In this document: in pieces, positions 1 through 26,189 of the stretch | Position numbering within the stretch: the first letter of the stretch is position 1 | How the letters are laid out: each line of letters begins with the position of its first letter | Source of the DNA: Maea johnstoni | Taxonomy: Eukaryota; Annelida; Polychaeta; Spionida; Magelonidae | Direction: 5' to 3' | Assembly (NCBI GenBank): GCA_963942565.1 | Contig: OZ012695.1 | Coordinates: forward strand, 12,339,160 to 12,403,159 | Length of the DNA stretch: 64,000 nt | Notes under the pieces: model-generated | The model's database searches: none | Told to the model about the DNA's origin: nothing | The model's input: only the letters and a program-made list of their open reading frames with translations | Program-made: the position numbers and the translations under genes

Positions 1-2429
1 TATATTTGAATAATACTCTGCCCATGGTGCTACAAATACCAATAGCAATTTACCAATAACCCCATTAACCAATTGTGATTAATTTATATAATTGATTATT
101 TGATCAATTGGTTTTGTTATCAATGTACAATGGATGTTTATGGTCATTCTCTTGTTGTTTTTCCACAGATCTCGTTGGTGAGTGATGAATATATAGAGTG
201 TGTGTGATTGTTTAGTGTTTACAAAACCAGGGGGCGTATCTCCACCAGACAGTGCAAGGGGGTTCTTTAAAAACTTTTCAGCAAATTTCCCTGCATGTAT
301 CAATCTTGCAAATTCAAAAATCCATTTAGCTGTGTCGCACTGTTCTTACAAAACCTCCTGCATGTGTAAAATTTGTAAATTGAAAACCAACCAAGAGATG
401 TTGAATTGCTCTATAGTAAATCCCTTTGGCTTGGTAAGATTTGTAGAAGATTGATGAACAAAATGACACTTTCTCTGATCTTTTGTTGAAAATGAACCCG
501 ATACAGGGTTCCATATCCTGTATCTGTCCTGGATATCCCCCATGAGCCTCATACTATACACTGTTTTGTCTGTGTGTTTGCCTTGTAACTCATATTAAAC
601 ACTAGCTGTTGTGTGTGTGTGTGTGTTTGCCTTGTAACTCATACTATTAAAACTGATTGACCATTTTAGCAATATCTCTTTAACAAAAGTCATTTTCAAA
701 AAAAAAGTTGAAGGAGAAATGTGAATCGAAAAATAACCCAGAACTCTCCTTTAAATATTTTTGCAATTCATGCTTGATCCCACGATATTTTCTAAAGTAT
801 AGATTCAGACGACACCTTTCATTCACAGAGATCTCCAGGCATGAATAAATCAAACATGAATGACTGGCTTTAAGCTAGTTGTTCTAGAAGTGATGTATTG
901 ACCCTTTTCAGACCAAAATACTCTAACATTATGATCATTTTGTTTTGTCATCCACTGTTATAAGTGATTTTTCCTACAATTGCACGTAGCAAATGCATGT
1001 TAGGTGTCTCCACAGCCGGTACTCTGAAGGAACTTCCTCTTTCAGGCCCTATTAATATTTAAGACTGCTCACTATGTCTCTGGTATTTATCATAATGCTT
1101 CATTATAACAATATTGGCAACGTGCATAAATCTTTTTAGAAGGGCTCCTTCCAAAAGGATGTCTCTTCCATGCAAGAAACTGCTTGACATCAAAGATAGA
1201 ATAGGGATATCCACGCAGAGATTTTGCCATTATCATTTCGGCCTTTTAGCTGTGAGTTCCTTCTTGTCATAAGGTCATGTGATGTTGCAACTCACCCACA
1301 ATTTTTTTTTTCGTGATTTATATTATTCAGGAAAAAGCACATTTTCATTTGCAAACATAACCTGATAACTTTAGACGTACCAAATAGAGTAATATTGAAG
1401 GATATTTGAAGAGGGATTGATAAACTAACTAGCAGAAACAACAGAAAATCAGTCCAATATTACACAAAATTTTGCGATCCTTTTAAGATATTTCAAGGTA
1501 TGATTGAAAATCATTCTAATAACAAAAAACGGAAAATTTGTCACCACACCTCTTCACCTGTTGAATTTTTTGATCATGATTTAAAAGATTAAAGAAAAAA
1601 AACAGCGTAGATAACAAATAAGTATGAAAAAGTGAATGTGTGTTTTGGAGGGGTGGTAATAACAAAGATCATCTATTTTCATTGAATTTTTTTATTTATC
1701 ATGTGCCTCCCGTGACTTTGAACTTGTGGACTTCTCATCCCAGGCTGTTTTGGGCCTGTAAATTTACAGGTTAAAACCTTGCTGAAACACCTGCATGCAT
1801 GCTCCGTAGATAACATACATAACTGCTTAGTTGAAGATGTAGAGCTAATCAGAACCCATGTGTGCTACCATACCTGATCCCTGCAATTTAGATATACCGG
1901 TAGCTTTAAATATATAGGCAATGTTAGAATAAGTAGAGACTGGTGTATATAGGCTTATGTTAGGTATGTGAGAGAGCATATTAGACAATGAGCACCCAAG
2001 TTTGGGTGCATTGGAGTTACAGACTCAGAGACCTTAATACTAGGTATTCAGGTCTCTCATACAGCACAGTACTTAGTTTGAAGTATACTGATTATAAGAT
2101 TATTTAAGTCAATCAAATCAAAATAAACAAGCATGAAGGACAAATGAAAATCAGCTTGATTAATTTAATATAAAGAGGGAGAATACCTAATACAGGAAGT
2201 AAAACTTCCGTAGATGTATTGAAATAAATTTTTATGAACTTGACAATGTGATGATTTGAATTACATACAGAGGCTAAAACAGTATATTTTTAATGACTAT
2301 CATGTGGCTGTTAAGTTACACACCAATATCCTTATGTAAAGAGTCACCCCAAGTGCTGACAAATCCTGTCAAATACATGATAAGTTTCTATATTGTTAAT
2401 TGACCCTTGTATGTATGTGTGTGTTGTAG
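1..2429. other. Intron or upstream sequence of the Crumbs-like gene, no exon recognised
   Basis: No stretch here reads as LamG or EGF coding sequence in any frame, and the short open frames have no recognisable domain. A GT microsatellite sits near 610-630, next to a short duplication of a segment containing GCCTTGTAACTCAT (about 571-594 and 622-646). The segment ends with a TTGTAG splice acceptor at 2429. The earlier exons of the gene must lie outside the window. Confidence 0.6.
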
Positions 2430-15459
<13,030 letters not shown>

Positions 15460-15463
<4 letters not shown>

Positions 15464-15971
15464 CCCATTCATGACTAGAATTCTATCAGGAAATTATATC
15501 TGGAAGCGGCAAAATTTTCAAAATAGCGTTATTTGTTTGAAAATGTTTTTTTAATTTGTTTATCAATATAAGTAAATAACTTTAAGATGATTTGAATTTC
15601 ACATAGGAAACTGTCATCTGGAAGCTGCAAAACTTAATAACCTTATTTGTTTGAAAACGTTTTTGGATTTTATTTATCAATATAAGTAAATAACTTTATG
15701 ATGCTTTGATTTCATGTAGGACATTGTCAGCTGGAAGCAGCAATACTTAAGGAGACTTATTTTTGTTTCAGTCCTTTTCTTAGTTTTTTTAAATGAATAA
15801 CTTGATGGTATAGCATTCATATGCGGAATATTTTAAGGGGAGTTGTTGGTACTGTTGCTATAAACATTTCTCCTACAAATATTTTCCAATGTCATTTATG
15901 TCAGAGAGATATCACCATGATATTTTTGAATGCTTCTAGATAAGGGAATACTATTGTCATGAACGGGTTAA
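15460..15971. mobile_element. TTAA-flanked inverted-repeat element starting at the Crumbs stop codon
   Basis: The sequence after the stop begins TTAACCCATTCATGAC. The reverse complement of the other end, at 15971, reads TTAACCCGTTCATGAC. The first TTAA overlaps the TAA stop codon (15460-15463), the second lies at 15968-15971, and the element body is about 504 bp. Inside are three diverged tandem units of about 117 bp starting near 15488, 15605 and 15718, each with a GGAAGC-GC core. The TTAA target fits piggyBac or Kolobok MITEs. It makes up the first part of the 3' UTR. Confidence 0.82.
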
Positions 15972-16422
15972 TTATAGATTTTATTTGTATTGTTGTTAAG
16001 TTCAGTCTCTGAGATGTGAGCACCTTAGGACAGAAAGCGTTTAGATTAGAAGGTGTTCACATTTCAGAGTATTACAAGAAAATACGACAAATAAAATGTG
16101 TTCACAATAAGGGTGTTCACATCTCAGGGTCTATTCACTGTATATTACTAATGTCACAAGATTGTGAAAAATAATTTACAATCAAGTTTGGTTGGCTTGT
16201 TTCATAGTTGATTTATTTTGGTTATGATAGGTTACGTGTACAGTATGTGTACAGAATGAAGAAATTTGTCCTCCAAAGTGGTAGTATGTATGAATATTGA
16301 TATGGATCTATGTGTAGATCCTAGTATAGTCTGATTGGATACTGTATCCATTCGTCTTCACATAGAGTTCCTATGAAAAGAATTGTCTGGAACTATGATA
16401 CTTATAACAATGGCTTTGTTAC

Positions 16423-16428
16423 AATAAA
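16423..16428 (+). promoter_or_regulatory. Candidate polyadenylation signal of the Crumbs-like gene
   Basis: AATAAA about 960 bp after the stop codon. A second AATAAA at 16512-16517 is followed by a TG-rich stretch. Either could end the transcript. An earlier AATAAA near 16090 is also possible. Confidence 0.5.
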
Positions 16429-17701
16429 GCCTGATTGTGTAAGGTATTTATGGAAAGGTGCCGTTATGAAATATTCTCCAAATAATGCTTTCATTCAAAA
16501 CTTGATGCCAAAATAAAGTCTTTGAGCACATGGTTGGGCCAAGACTTATACAACATGCTCAAAGACATTGTACGATTGGTGTTCTATATAGTTGTTAAAA
16601 TCATCTTTTCCAATTGCCTTTTGAAGAAAGAAGTATTCCCAAGTTGTATTTTATATCTCATAGAGTTTTTGGAGCACAGGCACTGGAAATTCTTTCACTA
16701 TAGATTTCCCTATTATTACTCCTGGTTTACAATGTAAGTTTTTGGACTACCTGTCCTAAATAAAACATAACCTATCCCTATATCCTTCAGGTAAGAGATT
16801 AAGCTCTACCTTTGTAATTTTACAGGTTTACACTAGGGGTAGAATCTTGAATTTGACATTTGATGATTACATTGACAGAAATCTATCCTGGTACATTTTT
16901 CTAATGCTATTTGACTCCATAATGATGTCATTTTTATAAAGTATAAATTTTTGAAAACTTCTAATCCCTTTTCTAATGTTAATGTTAAAGTTGCTTTAAA
17001 TACAACATAATTTAAATGTGAATGATGGCATGAATTACATATTACAATACTACCTTTTGCAATCTATTATTTACTTATTTCATGTAAAGTATTTTTTCTA
17101 AGATAAATATGCGAGGCACCAATGCATTCAGGAATTTGAATCTCATTATACAGGTTTTGTGATACATTTATATTGTTTCCTTGTCTCAGATGAATATGGT
17201 ACAGATGTATACATTATGCAGCCTTTGTGATGTGGAATGAAGTCATATCACAGATGATGCTGGCCTAGATCCAGCCTTTGTAAATTATCATATTCTTATA
17301 TCAGATGAAGAATTCATTGTACAAATCACATACTCCAGGACAACACCTTGTACAGCCATTATAATGTAACTTATCTCAGATCAAGCATTAGGTCTGAGAT
17401 GCATATGGTACAAATATATGAATCATTCATCATTATCGTCATCGTTTCTCAAAAGATGTACTCTCTCTGCTAGAAGTATGATAAGATGAACTTACTGTAC
17501 AGCATTCTCAGAAAACGTTTCCTTAAAGAATACTATGGTATTATTGAGCAGTACATCATTAGTAATCTAATTGTTAAATGATCTCAGGTGCGCTCAGGTA
17601 ATCATTATTTTCTGGGGCAGGAATGCTTCTTTGATCTCACTGACATCCTAGTGCTAGGCTGGTCTGGTAAAAATGGTACATTTTTGCAGACAATTTATTT
17701 T

Positions 17702-17917
17702 CAACCCTTACAATGCTGAGGCCACATTTGTCCAAAGCACAAGGATGCAAAGATCTTTGAAAGCCATCTTAACCCTGCCATGTTCGTATTCATAGGATAG
17801 CTCTCACTGAGTACTCTCAGATGGGTACCTATGTGCCAGGGTTTCAGTTAGTTCTCAGGTGTTTTGTATCATTTTGCATTGGCCAAATTAGCCTACAGCA
17901 GAATTTATAAGGGTTAA
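17702..17917. mobile_element. MITE family A, copy 2
   Basis: It starts CAACCCTTACAATGCTGAGG and ends TTATAAGGGTTAA, with the shared internal blocks CACTGAGTACTCTCAGATG and CAAATTAGCC. It is the fullest copy for comparison with 10033-10229 and 33189-33408. Confidence 0.78.
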
Positions 17918-19223
17918 AATATGTATTAGAATGAAAGATGCTCATTACATTCCACTTTGTCATAGCCTCATTATGTATTATGGACATGTCAGTAGAACAA
18001 TTAATATTGAATGTACAGTCAAATCTGCTAAAAAGACAACTGAGGAGATGCTTAAAAAGTGGGCTTAAAAGGTAGGTGGTCTCAAATAACTAGTGTAGTG
18101 TAATACATTTTTAATTTAGGGCAATTTCAAAGACTGGCAATGTCACTAAAACTAGAAGCGTATCTCAGCTATCACCTGGTTGATGGTCTTTGCTGCTGTG
18201 GAATCTAAAAGATCTTTTCACTTGCCCATTAGCTCAACAGTGCCTTTAAAATACTCTGTTATAAGCAATTACGTAGGTCTTTGATAATTTTGATAATGAA
18301 TATAGTTGCTGCCTGTATTTTTACAAGTCAGCCATAACTCATGAGATTGCATTCCTTGGTAGACCACCATAGTTTTCTTACTTAGTAAACCATTTGATAG
18401 TTATATTAACGCAGACTTCTCATGGTATTTTGAATCTCTACCTGACAATTTGATACCCTTAGATTATTTTCTTTTTACAATTGATATCTTCTATTGCTTA
18501 TTTTGAGTGAGATTTTGGTTGATCTAGGCGCCACTAGAAGTGGGTATCAGATTGGAAACCTATGTTCTATAGCACCAGGGTGCTAAGGCCTTCACGACCA
18601 CACGGCACAGAACAAAGAGGAGCGTACCTGCCACGCGTTTCTTCATGTACTGTCATAACACAATTGCATCTGGAGTACACACTTGGTCTGACAAATATCA
18701 GTAAAATTTGAAACGTATCTGAAGATGGTTGATCATAAACCTTTCATTCAAATATTTATCAACATAGTACTTCGTCATCAAAACATGTCAACAAGTCAGA
18801 CCATGGGGATCCCAACTAAGTGCTCAACCAATGGGATGCAAACAACTAAGTAAAGAAATCAAGGTGCTCGCAATTGTAACGCAAATCTTGTTATTAGGCA
18901 TGAGCTGCAAGTTCTTCCTAGTAGGTGGTTCTAGTTATTGATTATTGATTTTGAGTATTAACTATGAATGTCAAGGATTGTTGAATCCTGAGCTTTGAGT
19001 TCTTTCTAATGAACTGAGAGTAGTAGCAGTGAGGACAGAGTAATTCTCATATCTTTGAGCAAAGTAAGGCATGCACATTATCACATTGCAGCATATATTC
19101 TTTAGATAAGGCTTGCTGAGGAACTTGTATTGCTCTCTTCATTCAAAGGGCAGAAGAGAAACTACTTCAGCTATTGTTGCATTCTGTGCATCTACCGCGC
19201 AGGCTATGGAGTGCTGCTGTGTG

Positions 19224-19448
19224 TTAATCCTTTTATGCTAACAGCAGCCAAAAGCAGCCTGATAATTTTGATGAAATAATTCAAGCAACAGCATAACTGG
19301 GAAATATTTGAAGGAGAAATGTTAATCATAACACTACTAAAAATTTCAAAATATTTTGTAAAATCATTTTCAATTTCAAATTTATTGTCAAAAGTATTAT
19401 TAATGGAGACAAACAATTCTAGTGGACTCTTGAGCATTAATGGGTTAA
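19224..19448. mobile_element. MITE family B (TTAACCCATT-like ends)
   Basis: It begins TTAATCCTTTTATGCTA and ends GAGCATTAATGGGTTAA. The inverted ends carry TTAA and resemble those of the element at the Crumbs stop codon. The middle is AT-rich with no coding potential. Confidence 0.6.
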
Positions 19449-20158
19449 CCACTGTGACCATGGCACCATGGGGCCTTGCTGTATGCCCATCACCTCAAAT
19501 TGGGCCTGATAGCATGTACAATACCAAAAGTCAAACTGACCTGCAATCTCCTTTCACTACTACTCTCAGCTTGAAGTTGAAATGGATTGAAAGGATCAAT
19601 AAAATTGAAAGGATGAATACCAGCATTATGGATCCGGAACCTGAATAAACATGATTCAGCGTCGTTGGAACTTTTGTAATATACAAGTGTAAATACAAAT
19701 GCCATTGTGTTCAAGGTATGATAGATTTGTACACAGTAACCTATATCTTTGTAATAAAATATTCAAGTTTATACCATTTTGACTCGTTATTATTTTCCAT
19801 GACAGGAAATGGTCACATAGAACTTTTGGAAGTCACCAAATACAACTTTCAACCCTCAAGAGCACCCTAAAACTTCTATTTTAAGTTGCAAGATGGTGTA
19901 TTATTAAATATAATTATGATTAAACATCCCACTTGTTTGTAGTCATTTTCAATAAAACTGCTTTTATACTCAATTTTCTTCTACAAATGAAAAGGTGCGG
20001 TATAATAAAAGCTCTGCTCCAGCTACACACTCGGGTGACAATGTTGGTTTGTAGCCAATCATTATTTGGGTGCTGTTCCTAAGCTGAAGGGGTTCTATAT
20101 GCCACAGGGCTTGCTAGGCCTTGTTTTTACATGTGGCGCAGCAGGTTGAGTGCTGTTG

Positions 20159-22015
20159 CAGGGGCGGATCCAGGGGGGGTTCGAGGGGTTCGTCCGAACC
20201 CCCCCTGGCTGATGGGTCACTTTGCACCACCACACCTCCTATGGACAAACATTAAAACTAATTGTTTTTCTTGCCTCGGCCACTATTTGCAATTGCAATT
20301 CATTTGTTTTCCCAGGCCCTGAGTGGGCCACGGGCTGATTGGTGTCAGCCAGGTATGGGCCCGGGCGGATGAACGTCCTGCTTGAGGGGATTATCTGCCG
20401 TCAACCGGCGGATACAGAATTACAATCCAGTCGTTTACAGAATAGCTTGAGTGGAAAACCTGAAGTTTGTTAGGTGAGGGCTGGGAGTAGTAGGGGATCC
20501 ATCTCTCTGGTGAGGGGGGGTTCGTTGATTCTCAAACTTCTTGATCACTTGATTCCTTAGTCTAGCGGATACAGAACCACAGTCTCGTCGGTTGTTTGCA
20601 GACTAAGAATAGCTTGTTAGGTGGGGGGTGTAGGGGGGGGGGGGGGGGGTTCGGTTGATTCTCAACATTCTAGATCACTTCATTCCTTAGTCTAGCCTTG
20701 GATTAAGAAAAGAATGGATATGTAACGAGAGACCAATTACTATATGCCCTATAGTTACATGCTAGCCTCATGCCAGGACTAGCAGATAAGGCAGCAGCAC
20801 GAGGTCACGTGGGAACAAGGACCAATCAGGGCTCCCGCATCGATTACATTACAGAGAAACCTTATCTCCACCACCTGCTGGGGGTGCCCAGAGCACCTAT
20901 TAGCGACTATTAATTGACACTGGTTGAGGCTAGCATGTTCAGGTTGACCGGCTGGTTTCCATTCCATGTGTTGGTCTTCTAAGGTCTAGCGGATATAGCT
21001 AGCATTACAGTCCAGTCGTTTGCAGATAAAGAATAGCTGGGAAAACCTGAAGTTTGTTAGGTGAGGGGGGGTTCGGTTGATTCTCAACATTCTAGATCAC
21101 TTGATTCCTTAGTCTAGCGAATATAGCTAGAATTACAGTCCAGTCGTTTGCAGATAAAGAATAGCTGGGAAAACCTGAAGTTTGTTAGGTGAGGGGGGGG
21201 GGGGGGGGGGTTCGGTTGATTCTCAAACTTCTAGATCACTTGATTCCTTAGTCTAGCGGATATAGCTAGAATTACAGTCCAGTCGTTTGCAGATTAAGAA
21301 TAGCTGAGAAATCCTAAAGTTTGTTAGGTGCGGGGGGGGCGGGGGTCGTTGATTCTAAAACTTCTAGGTTGATTCCTCCAAAACCTATGAAAAATACCTA
21401 GTTCTAGCCAACACCTATATAGATTACAATATTTAAACACCTTATAAACCAACAGATATATTTATCTAATTCACCTACTCGAAAGTGTTGATTTCTGAGA
21501 ATTCGACCAGCACAGAAAGGGAAATTTACTGAATGGCTCTCAGGATTGGTGTTTAGTCATATCACAAATGACGGAGCCTGTACGCCCCCCCCCCCCCCCG
21601 ATGGATGTATTGCAATTATGATAATAGCCAATTAAGCAAAGTAGACAAAAGTTTCTCCCCTCATCCCCAGAATGTTCACAGTGTTAAAACTCGACAAAAG
21701 GTAAAATATATTTTTAAATGTTTGAAAGTGTAGGAGGTCCATTCATTCTTGCGACCAAAAAATAGGACAATGTGGCCATCACAAAAATCTGATTTTGCAT
21801 ATCAGAATTTATATGAAATATGCATCTCACTCTTACTCAATATCTTTTGTTATATCTCTTATGCGGTTATTATTATTTTTTGTTATATTTCTTATGAAAT
21901 TATTCTTTTTAGTTCTCCTGGTGGTGTTTTCATAAATAAGTGTTAGTGGCGCCACCAGTGTCACATTTCGGAACTACATTGAACCCCCCCTTCTCAAATC
22001 CTGGATCCGCCCCTG
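20159..22015. mobile_element. 1.86-kb TIR transposon, non-autonomous, with 5-bp target duplication
   Basis: The ends are CAGGGGCGGATCCAGG (20159-20174) and its reverse complement (22000-22015). TGTTG flanks both sides (20154-20158 and 22016-22020). The inside has no gene. It holds four or so tandem segments of 150-200 bp with CTTAGTCTAGCGGAT, a GTCCAGTCGTTTGCAGA block, runs of 7-18 G, and TTCGGTTGATTCTCAA. The CAGGG terminus and 5-bp duplication suggest an hAT-like group. Confidence 0.83.
20707..20990. repeat. Dispersed repeat, family C, copy 2, inside the TIR element
   Basis: It breaks the tandem segments of the 20.16-22.02 kb element and matches 5415-5643 block by block, with about 50 extra bases. 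Because it interrupts the host element, it was probably inserted later. Confidence 0.65.
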
Positions 22016-22639
22016 TGTTGTATTGATCTCCCACAGCAGGGGTCCCAGCAATCCTTCACTCTCACAGAAAACAATAGAAACCTCTAGGAATATGTAGGGT
22101 TTAGAAAATCCAATATCTCAGATTGATTTCTTAGCAACCAGGTATAATAGTGTTAACATACTGGTATCTACAATCTAGGCTCACAAAGGGTGCGTTTACA
22201 CACAGCCTTTAGGAGCTGACCATTTATTCCATTTGTTCCTTTTATAATCAAGAAAGTGGGACTATTTTGATATTTCTGGTGTAAGTATCTTTACTGTTGC
22301 AAATACAGAGGGGGCTGGGAGGATCAAGGAACTCCCTTTACAATGCAAACTGTTTATTCTATTGCTTAGAATTGTCAATTTTCTTTAGTTTGTTTAAAAC
22401 CAATGAGGTAGATCTACCTCTGTTAAAAACAAGCTCCCTTATAAAGAACACATACCCTATAAAGGTGACAGAAATCCTGGATCAGCCCCTGCTTAAGAAA
22501 ATTACCTAAATGAGACATAGATGATGATCTTTGCGAGTAGTATCCACTACCAAATAGTTTACTTAGAAATGGATAAACCCTACCCAAGATTTCAGCAAAA
22601 CTCTCAGGCATGAATAAGTGAGGCTTAAGCCTGAATGAA

Positions 22640-23420
22640 ACGGGGATGTGAGAAGTTATGTTGAACCCTGGCAGGAGTGCCCTTTCCTACTTATCTACCA
22701 AGCAGCTCAAGGATCAATAGGTAAAAGCCCTGCTCTAAATATAACTAGCATGTTGTAAGGGGGGGGGGGGGGGGGGCTGCAGGAAGTTATGTTCAACCCT
22801 TGGGAAGTACCCATAACCGACAAATGTTCCACAGTTGCTTGCCTTCCACTAATCACAGGCCTCGAAAAGTGTAGGTTATGCGACATAACACACACTTTTC
22901 AAGCCTCTTCACCATGCTGCCTAAACCACATAGGTGTTGCACATGGGTATTGAGCGAGGGTGCTCAGCCAAGCTCTTCTCGACCTGTGATTGGTGGAAGG
23001 CAGTCAACTGTGGTAAAAGCATTAGACCCCTCAGAGGCTGTTGTGTATGTGATAATAATCTTGGGGTTCCTCGGCTCCGCCTCGTAACACCTCGGGTATA
23101 TCACATACACCACAGCTTCCTTGGCGTCAATCACTTGTTCACTGATCAATAGGTAAACCCTACTCTAGATATAAGTATAATAAGCAGGACATGTTGTGTA
23201 TGAGGGGGGGGGGGGGGATGCAAGAACTTATGCTGAACCCTTGGGGAAATCCCATTACCACCATGACACCCTGACCCCAACCATACAGCTCAGTAGGTGA
23301 TTCCTACTCTAGACTCTGGCATGGAATGTGGCCTAAAATGTGAGAGAGGGTGCAAGAAGTTATGTTGAACCCTGCAAATAGTACCCATCACCCCTAACCT
23401 TAAATAGCCTACTAATCAAT
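22640..23420. repeat. Four degenerate tandem segments with poly-G runs and inverted blocks
   Basis: The block AGTTATGTTGAACCCT plus TACCCAT-ACC recurs near 22655, 22785, 23225 and 23355, often after a long G run (22757-22774, 23204-23217). Between them, CCACAGTTG...CTTCCACTAATCACAGG (about 22830) is the inverse of CCTGTGATTGGTGGAAGGCA (about 22984). Probably a decayed transposon. No gene seen. Confidence 0.6.
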
Positions 23421-24291
23421 AACTCCACTATACCCAAGATATCAGTGTAACTGTCAGACATGGAGTAGCAGGTGGACCTAATGGTGAGGCTCACATTTAC
23501 CTGAAGCATCAAGTGAAGCAAGAATGGAGGCGTTCAGAGCAAAGAGAGGTGAGTTATGCAATATTACTATTGATAATTTATTTACTTTCAAAACATCAAA
23601 CCTCCATACTTATTTCTTTGCATAAATTACTGTTCTAGCATTACCTAACATGAGATCACTTGTCAGTATGTTGTCAGACTATTTGAATGTTGTTGTCAGT
23701 GTACGTGTGTGTACATTTCATAATCAGTGTATTATTGTGGTACGTGCAGATATTTTTCACCTTGCCCTCAATATCACAGGGTAGGCCGCAAACTGTGCCA
23801 GGCGATTGTCAGAAAAACACAGTAACAATGTCTTTAAAATACTGATAGGAGCAGAATGAAAATAAGGGAGATAATAACAAGATTGGCTAGTGTCAGACTG
23901 AAAAAGATGTTTAATCAAAAGATTTCATCAACAAGATTTCAGGATTATAAAACAATCCATGCTTAACTGACCATCTCACCGATACAGTAGTAACACATTC
24001 TCTATGTACACAAAAAGAAGTACTGCACAATCATTAACACTGCTGTGCATACCTTTAGTTTTTCTAATTATTTCCTATTTGGCAGGAAACAATATGAGCT
24101 TTTTAGCCAATACGAGTTGTCTGCATCCAATATAAAAGCCAGATTAGTCATCTGATATCTATCTGATGGAGGGATCTTTGCGAAATAATAGGATATATGC
24201 CACCCACATCCAAACAAACAACTCACCTTCATATTTTTGCGATCATGCCTTGTTCCCACATTTTAATTAAAATAACCATACATAGATCTGG

Positions 24292-25088
24292 GTATCAGGA
24301 CAATATCCCCCCGGACAATATCCCCCGGACAATATCCCCCCAGACAATATCCCCCCAGGACAAAACCCCCCCGGACAAAATCCCCCCGTTCCAATAACCC
24401 CCCCGGACAATATCCCCCCGGACAATATCTCTAGAAAAACACGTGTTAGTAAAAAAAATAATTTTAATTCCAGTGTTTTAAATTATCCTTAATCATGTGC
24501 TCGTAAAAAAAAATTAAAAAGAATCCTGTGTTTTAAATTATCCCAAAACGTGTTAGTAAAATAATATATTCTTTTTAAATTTCAGTGTTTTAAATTATCC
24601 TATAAAATCACGTGCTGGTGAAAAAAAAATTAAAAAAAATTCAGTGGTTTAAATGATCCTAAAACATGTGTTAGTAAAAAAAAATAATTTTAAATTAAAA
24701 AAGAATACAGTGTTTTAAATTATCCTAAAACATGTGTTGGTAAAAAAATTGAAAAAAAATTCCAGTGTTTTAAATTATACTTAAACATGTGTTAGTTTAA
24801 AAAAAATCCAGCGTTTTAAATAATCCTAAAAGATGTGTTGGTAAAAAGAATTTTACAAAATTCCAGTGTTTTAAATTATCCTAAAACATGTGTTAGTAAA
24901 AAAAAAGAATTTTTAAATTTAAAAATTCAAAAAATTCAAAAAAAGTGTTTAAGAATAATTTAAAACACTGGAATTTTCGAAAAAAAAAATTACTAACACA
25001 TGTTTTAGGATTATTTAAAACACTTTTTTTTCATTTTTTTAATATTTTCTTTTACTAAGACATGTTTTGGGATAATTCAAAACACTGG

Positions 25089-25121
<33 letters not shown>

Positions 25122-25231
25122 AACACATGTTTTACTTGAGATATCATCCGGGGGGATATTGTCCGGGGGGATATTGTCCGGGGGGATATTGAAACGGGGG
25201 GATATTGTCCGGGGGGATATTGTCCTAGAAC
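24292..25231. mobile_element. Foldback (giant hairpin) element with 11-bp target duplication
   Basis: CATAGATCTGG occurs at 24281-24291 and 25232-25242, directly flanking the element. The ends are GTATCAGGACAATATC and, on the other strand, GTTCTAGGACAATATC. The outer arms are short tandem units of GGACAATATCCCCCC (24297-24428, inverse at 25148-25226). The inner part is AT-rich tandem units of about 60 bp with CAGTGTTTTAAATTATCC and ACATGTGTTAGT, inverted about a centre near 24940. A TSD of this length and the foldback arms fit Mutator-like foldbacks. No coding. Confidence 0.85.
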
Positions 25232-25254
25232 CATAGATCTGGAAGATTAATTTA

Positions 25255-25471
25255 TTAACCCCATTAGTACTTGAGAGTTCCTCCAGAAATTGTTGTATGG
25301 ATCTATGATACTTTTGACAATAATTTTGAAATTGGGAATGATTTTACAAAATATTTGAAGGAAAGTTGTAGGTAATGCTCTGATTGATATTTCTCTGACT
25401 TTGCTTTTGCCTGCAAAATATCATTAGAATTGTGAGGCCGCTTTTGGCCACTGTGGATATTTATGGGTTAT
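25255..25471. mobile_element. MITE family B, further copy
   Basis: It starts TTAACCCCATTAGTACTTGA and ends ATATTTATGGGTTA, with AT-rich non-coding content. It lies 13 bp from the foldback element. Confidence 0.5.
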
Positions 25472-25973
25472 GGGAACTTGGAACATGACAGAGTTGAAGA
25501 TATAGTTTGCATATTGCTCAAAAGATGGCACCACATGCAACATTTCTCTGGCCATGCTTTTTCAAGTTTGAGCTGGTGTGCAAGAAAAAAATCCTTTTCT
25601 TAATGAAATATTGCCAAATGATGTTATCAAAAGTAACACCTTTACAACTGGTAACACCTACAGTGTTCTTCACAATTTGCATAAAGAGAAGAGTGACACA
25701 TGTTCTCTGGAATACCTTTGACTACTAGAATACTCAATAGGCTGAATATTCTCATACATACATCATATTCTCCCAATAAATAAAATGGCAACCTCAAATA
25801 TTTTATCTCCTTATATTGTGTACATTCCATCACATGGTTACACTTGTGTTCCCATTAGCCACTGGAGCAGTCTCAGGATTCAGAGGAAATTGCTAATATT
25901 GAAATATAGGGTGCTCCTTTTGGGCACTAAATAGTTTGACAACTATAACAGCTTTATTTTCAGTTTTCAGGGT

Positions 25974-26189
25974 TATAACCCATCCATGCTAGTAGTGGCC
26001 AAAACGAACCATTTTAGTGATATCTTTGTGACTAGAGTACCTCTCAGGAAATATTCAATGGTGAAATGTCTATTACAACCTTAACTCTCTTATAATATCT
26101 ATCAATAATTATCTATGATTAATTATTATCATTTTTAAAGTATCATAGATCGGCACTGTCAAGGAGATCACTAGGCCTGCATGGGTTAA
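25974..26189. mobile_element. MITE family B, further copy
   Basis: It starts TATAACCCATCCATGCTAG and ends CCTGCATGGGTTAA, with inverted ends of about 13 bp. No coding potential. Confidence 0.6.

Larger units (their letters stand above)
16530..20158. other. Intergenic region without a supported gene
   Basis: AT-rich, with only short open frames and no domain signal on either strand. It contains MITE copies at 17702-17917 and 19224-19448. Confidence 0.6.
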
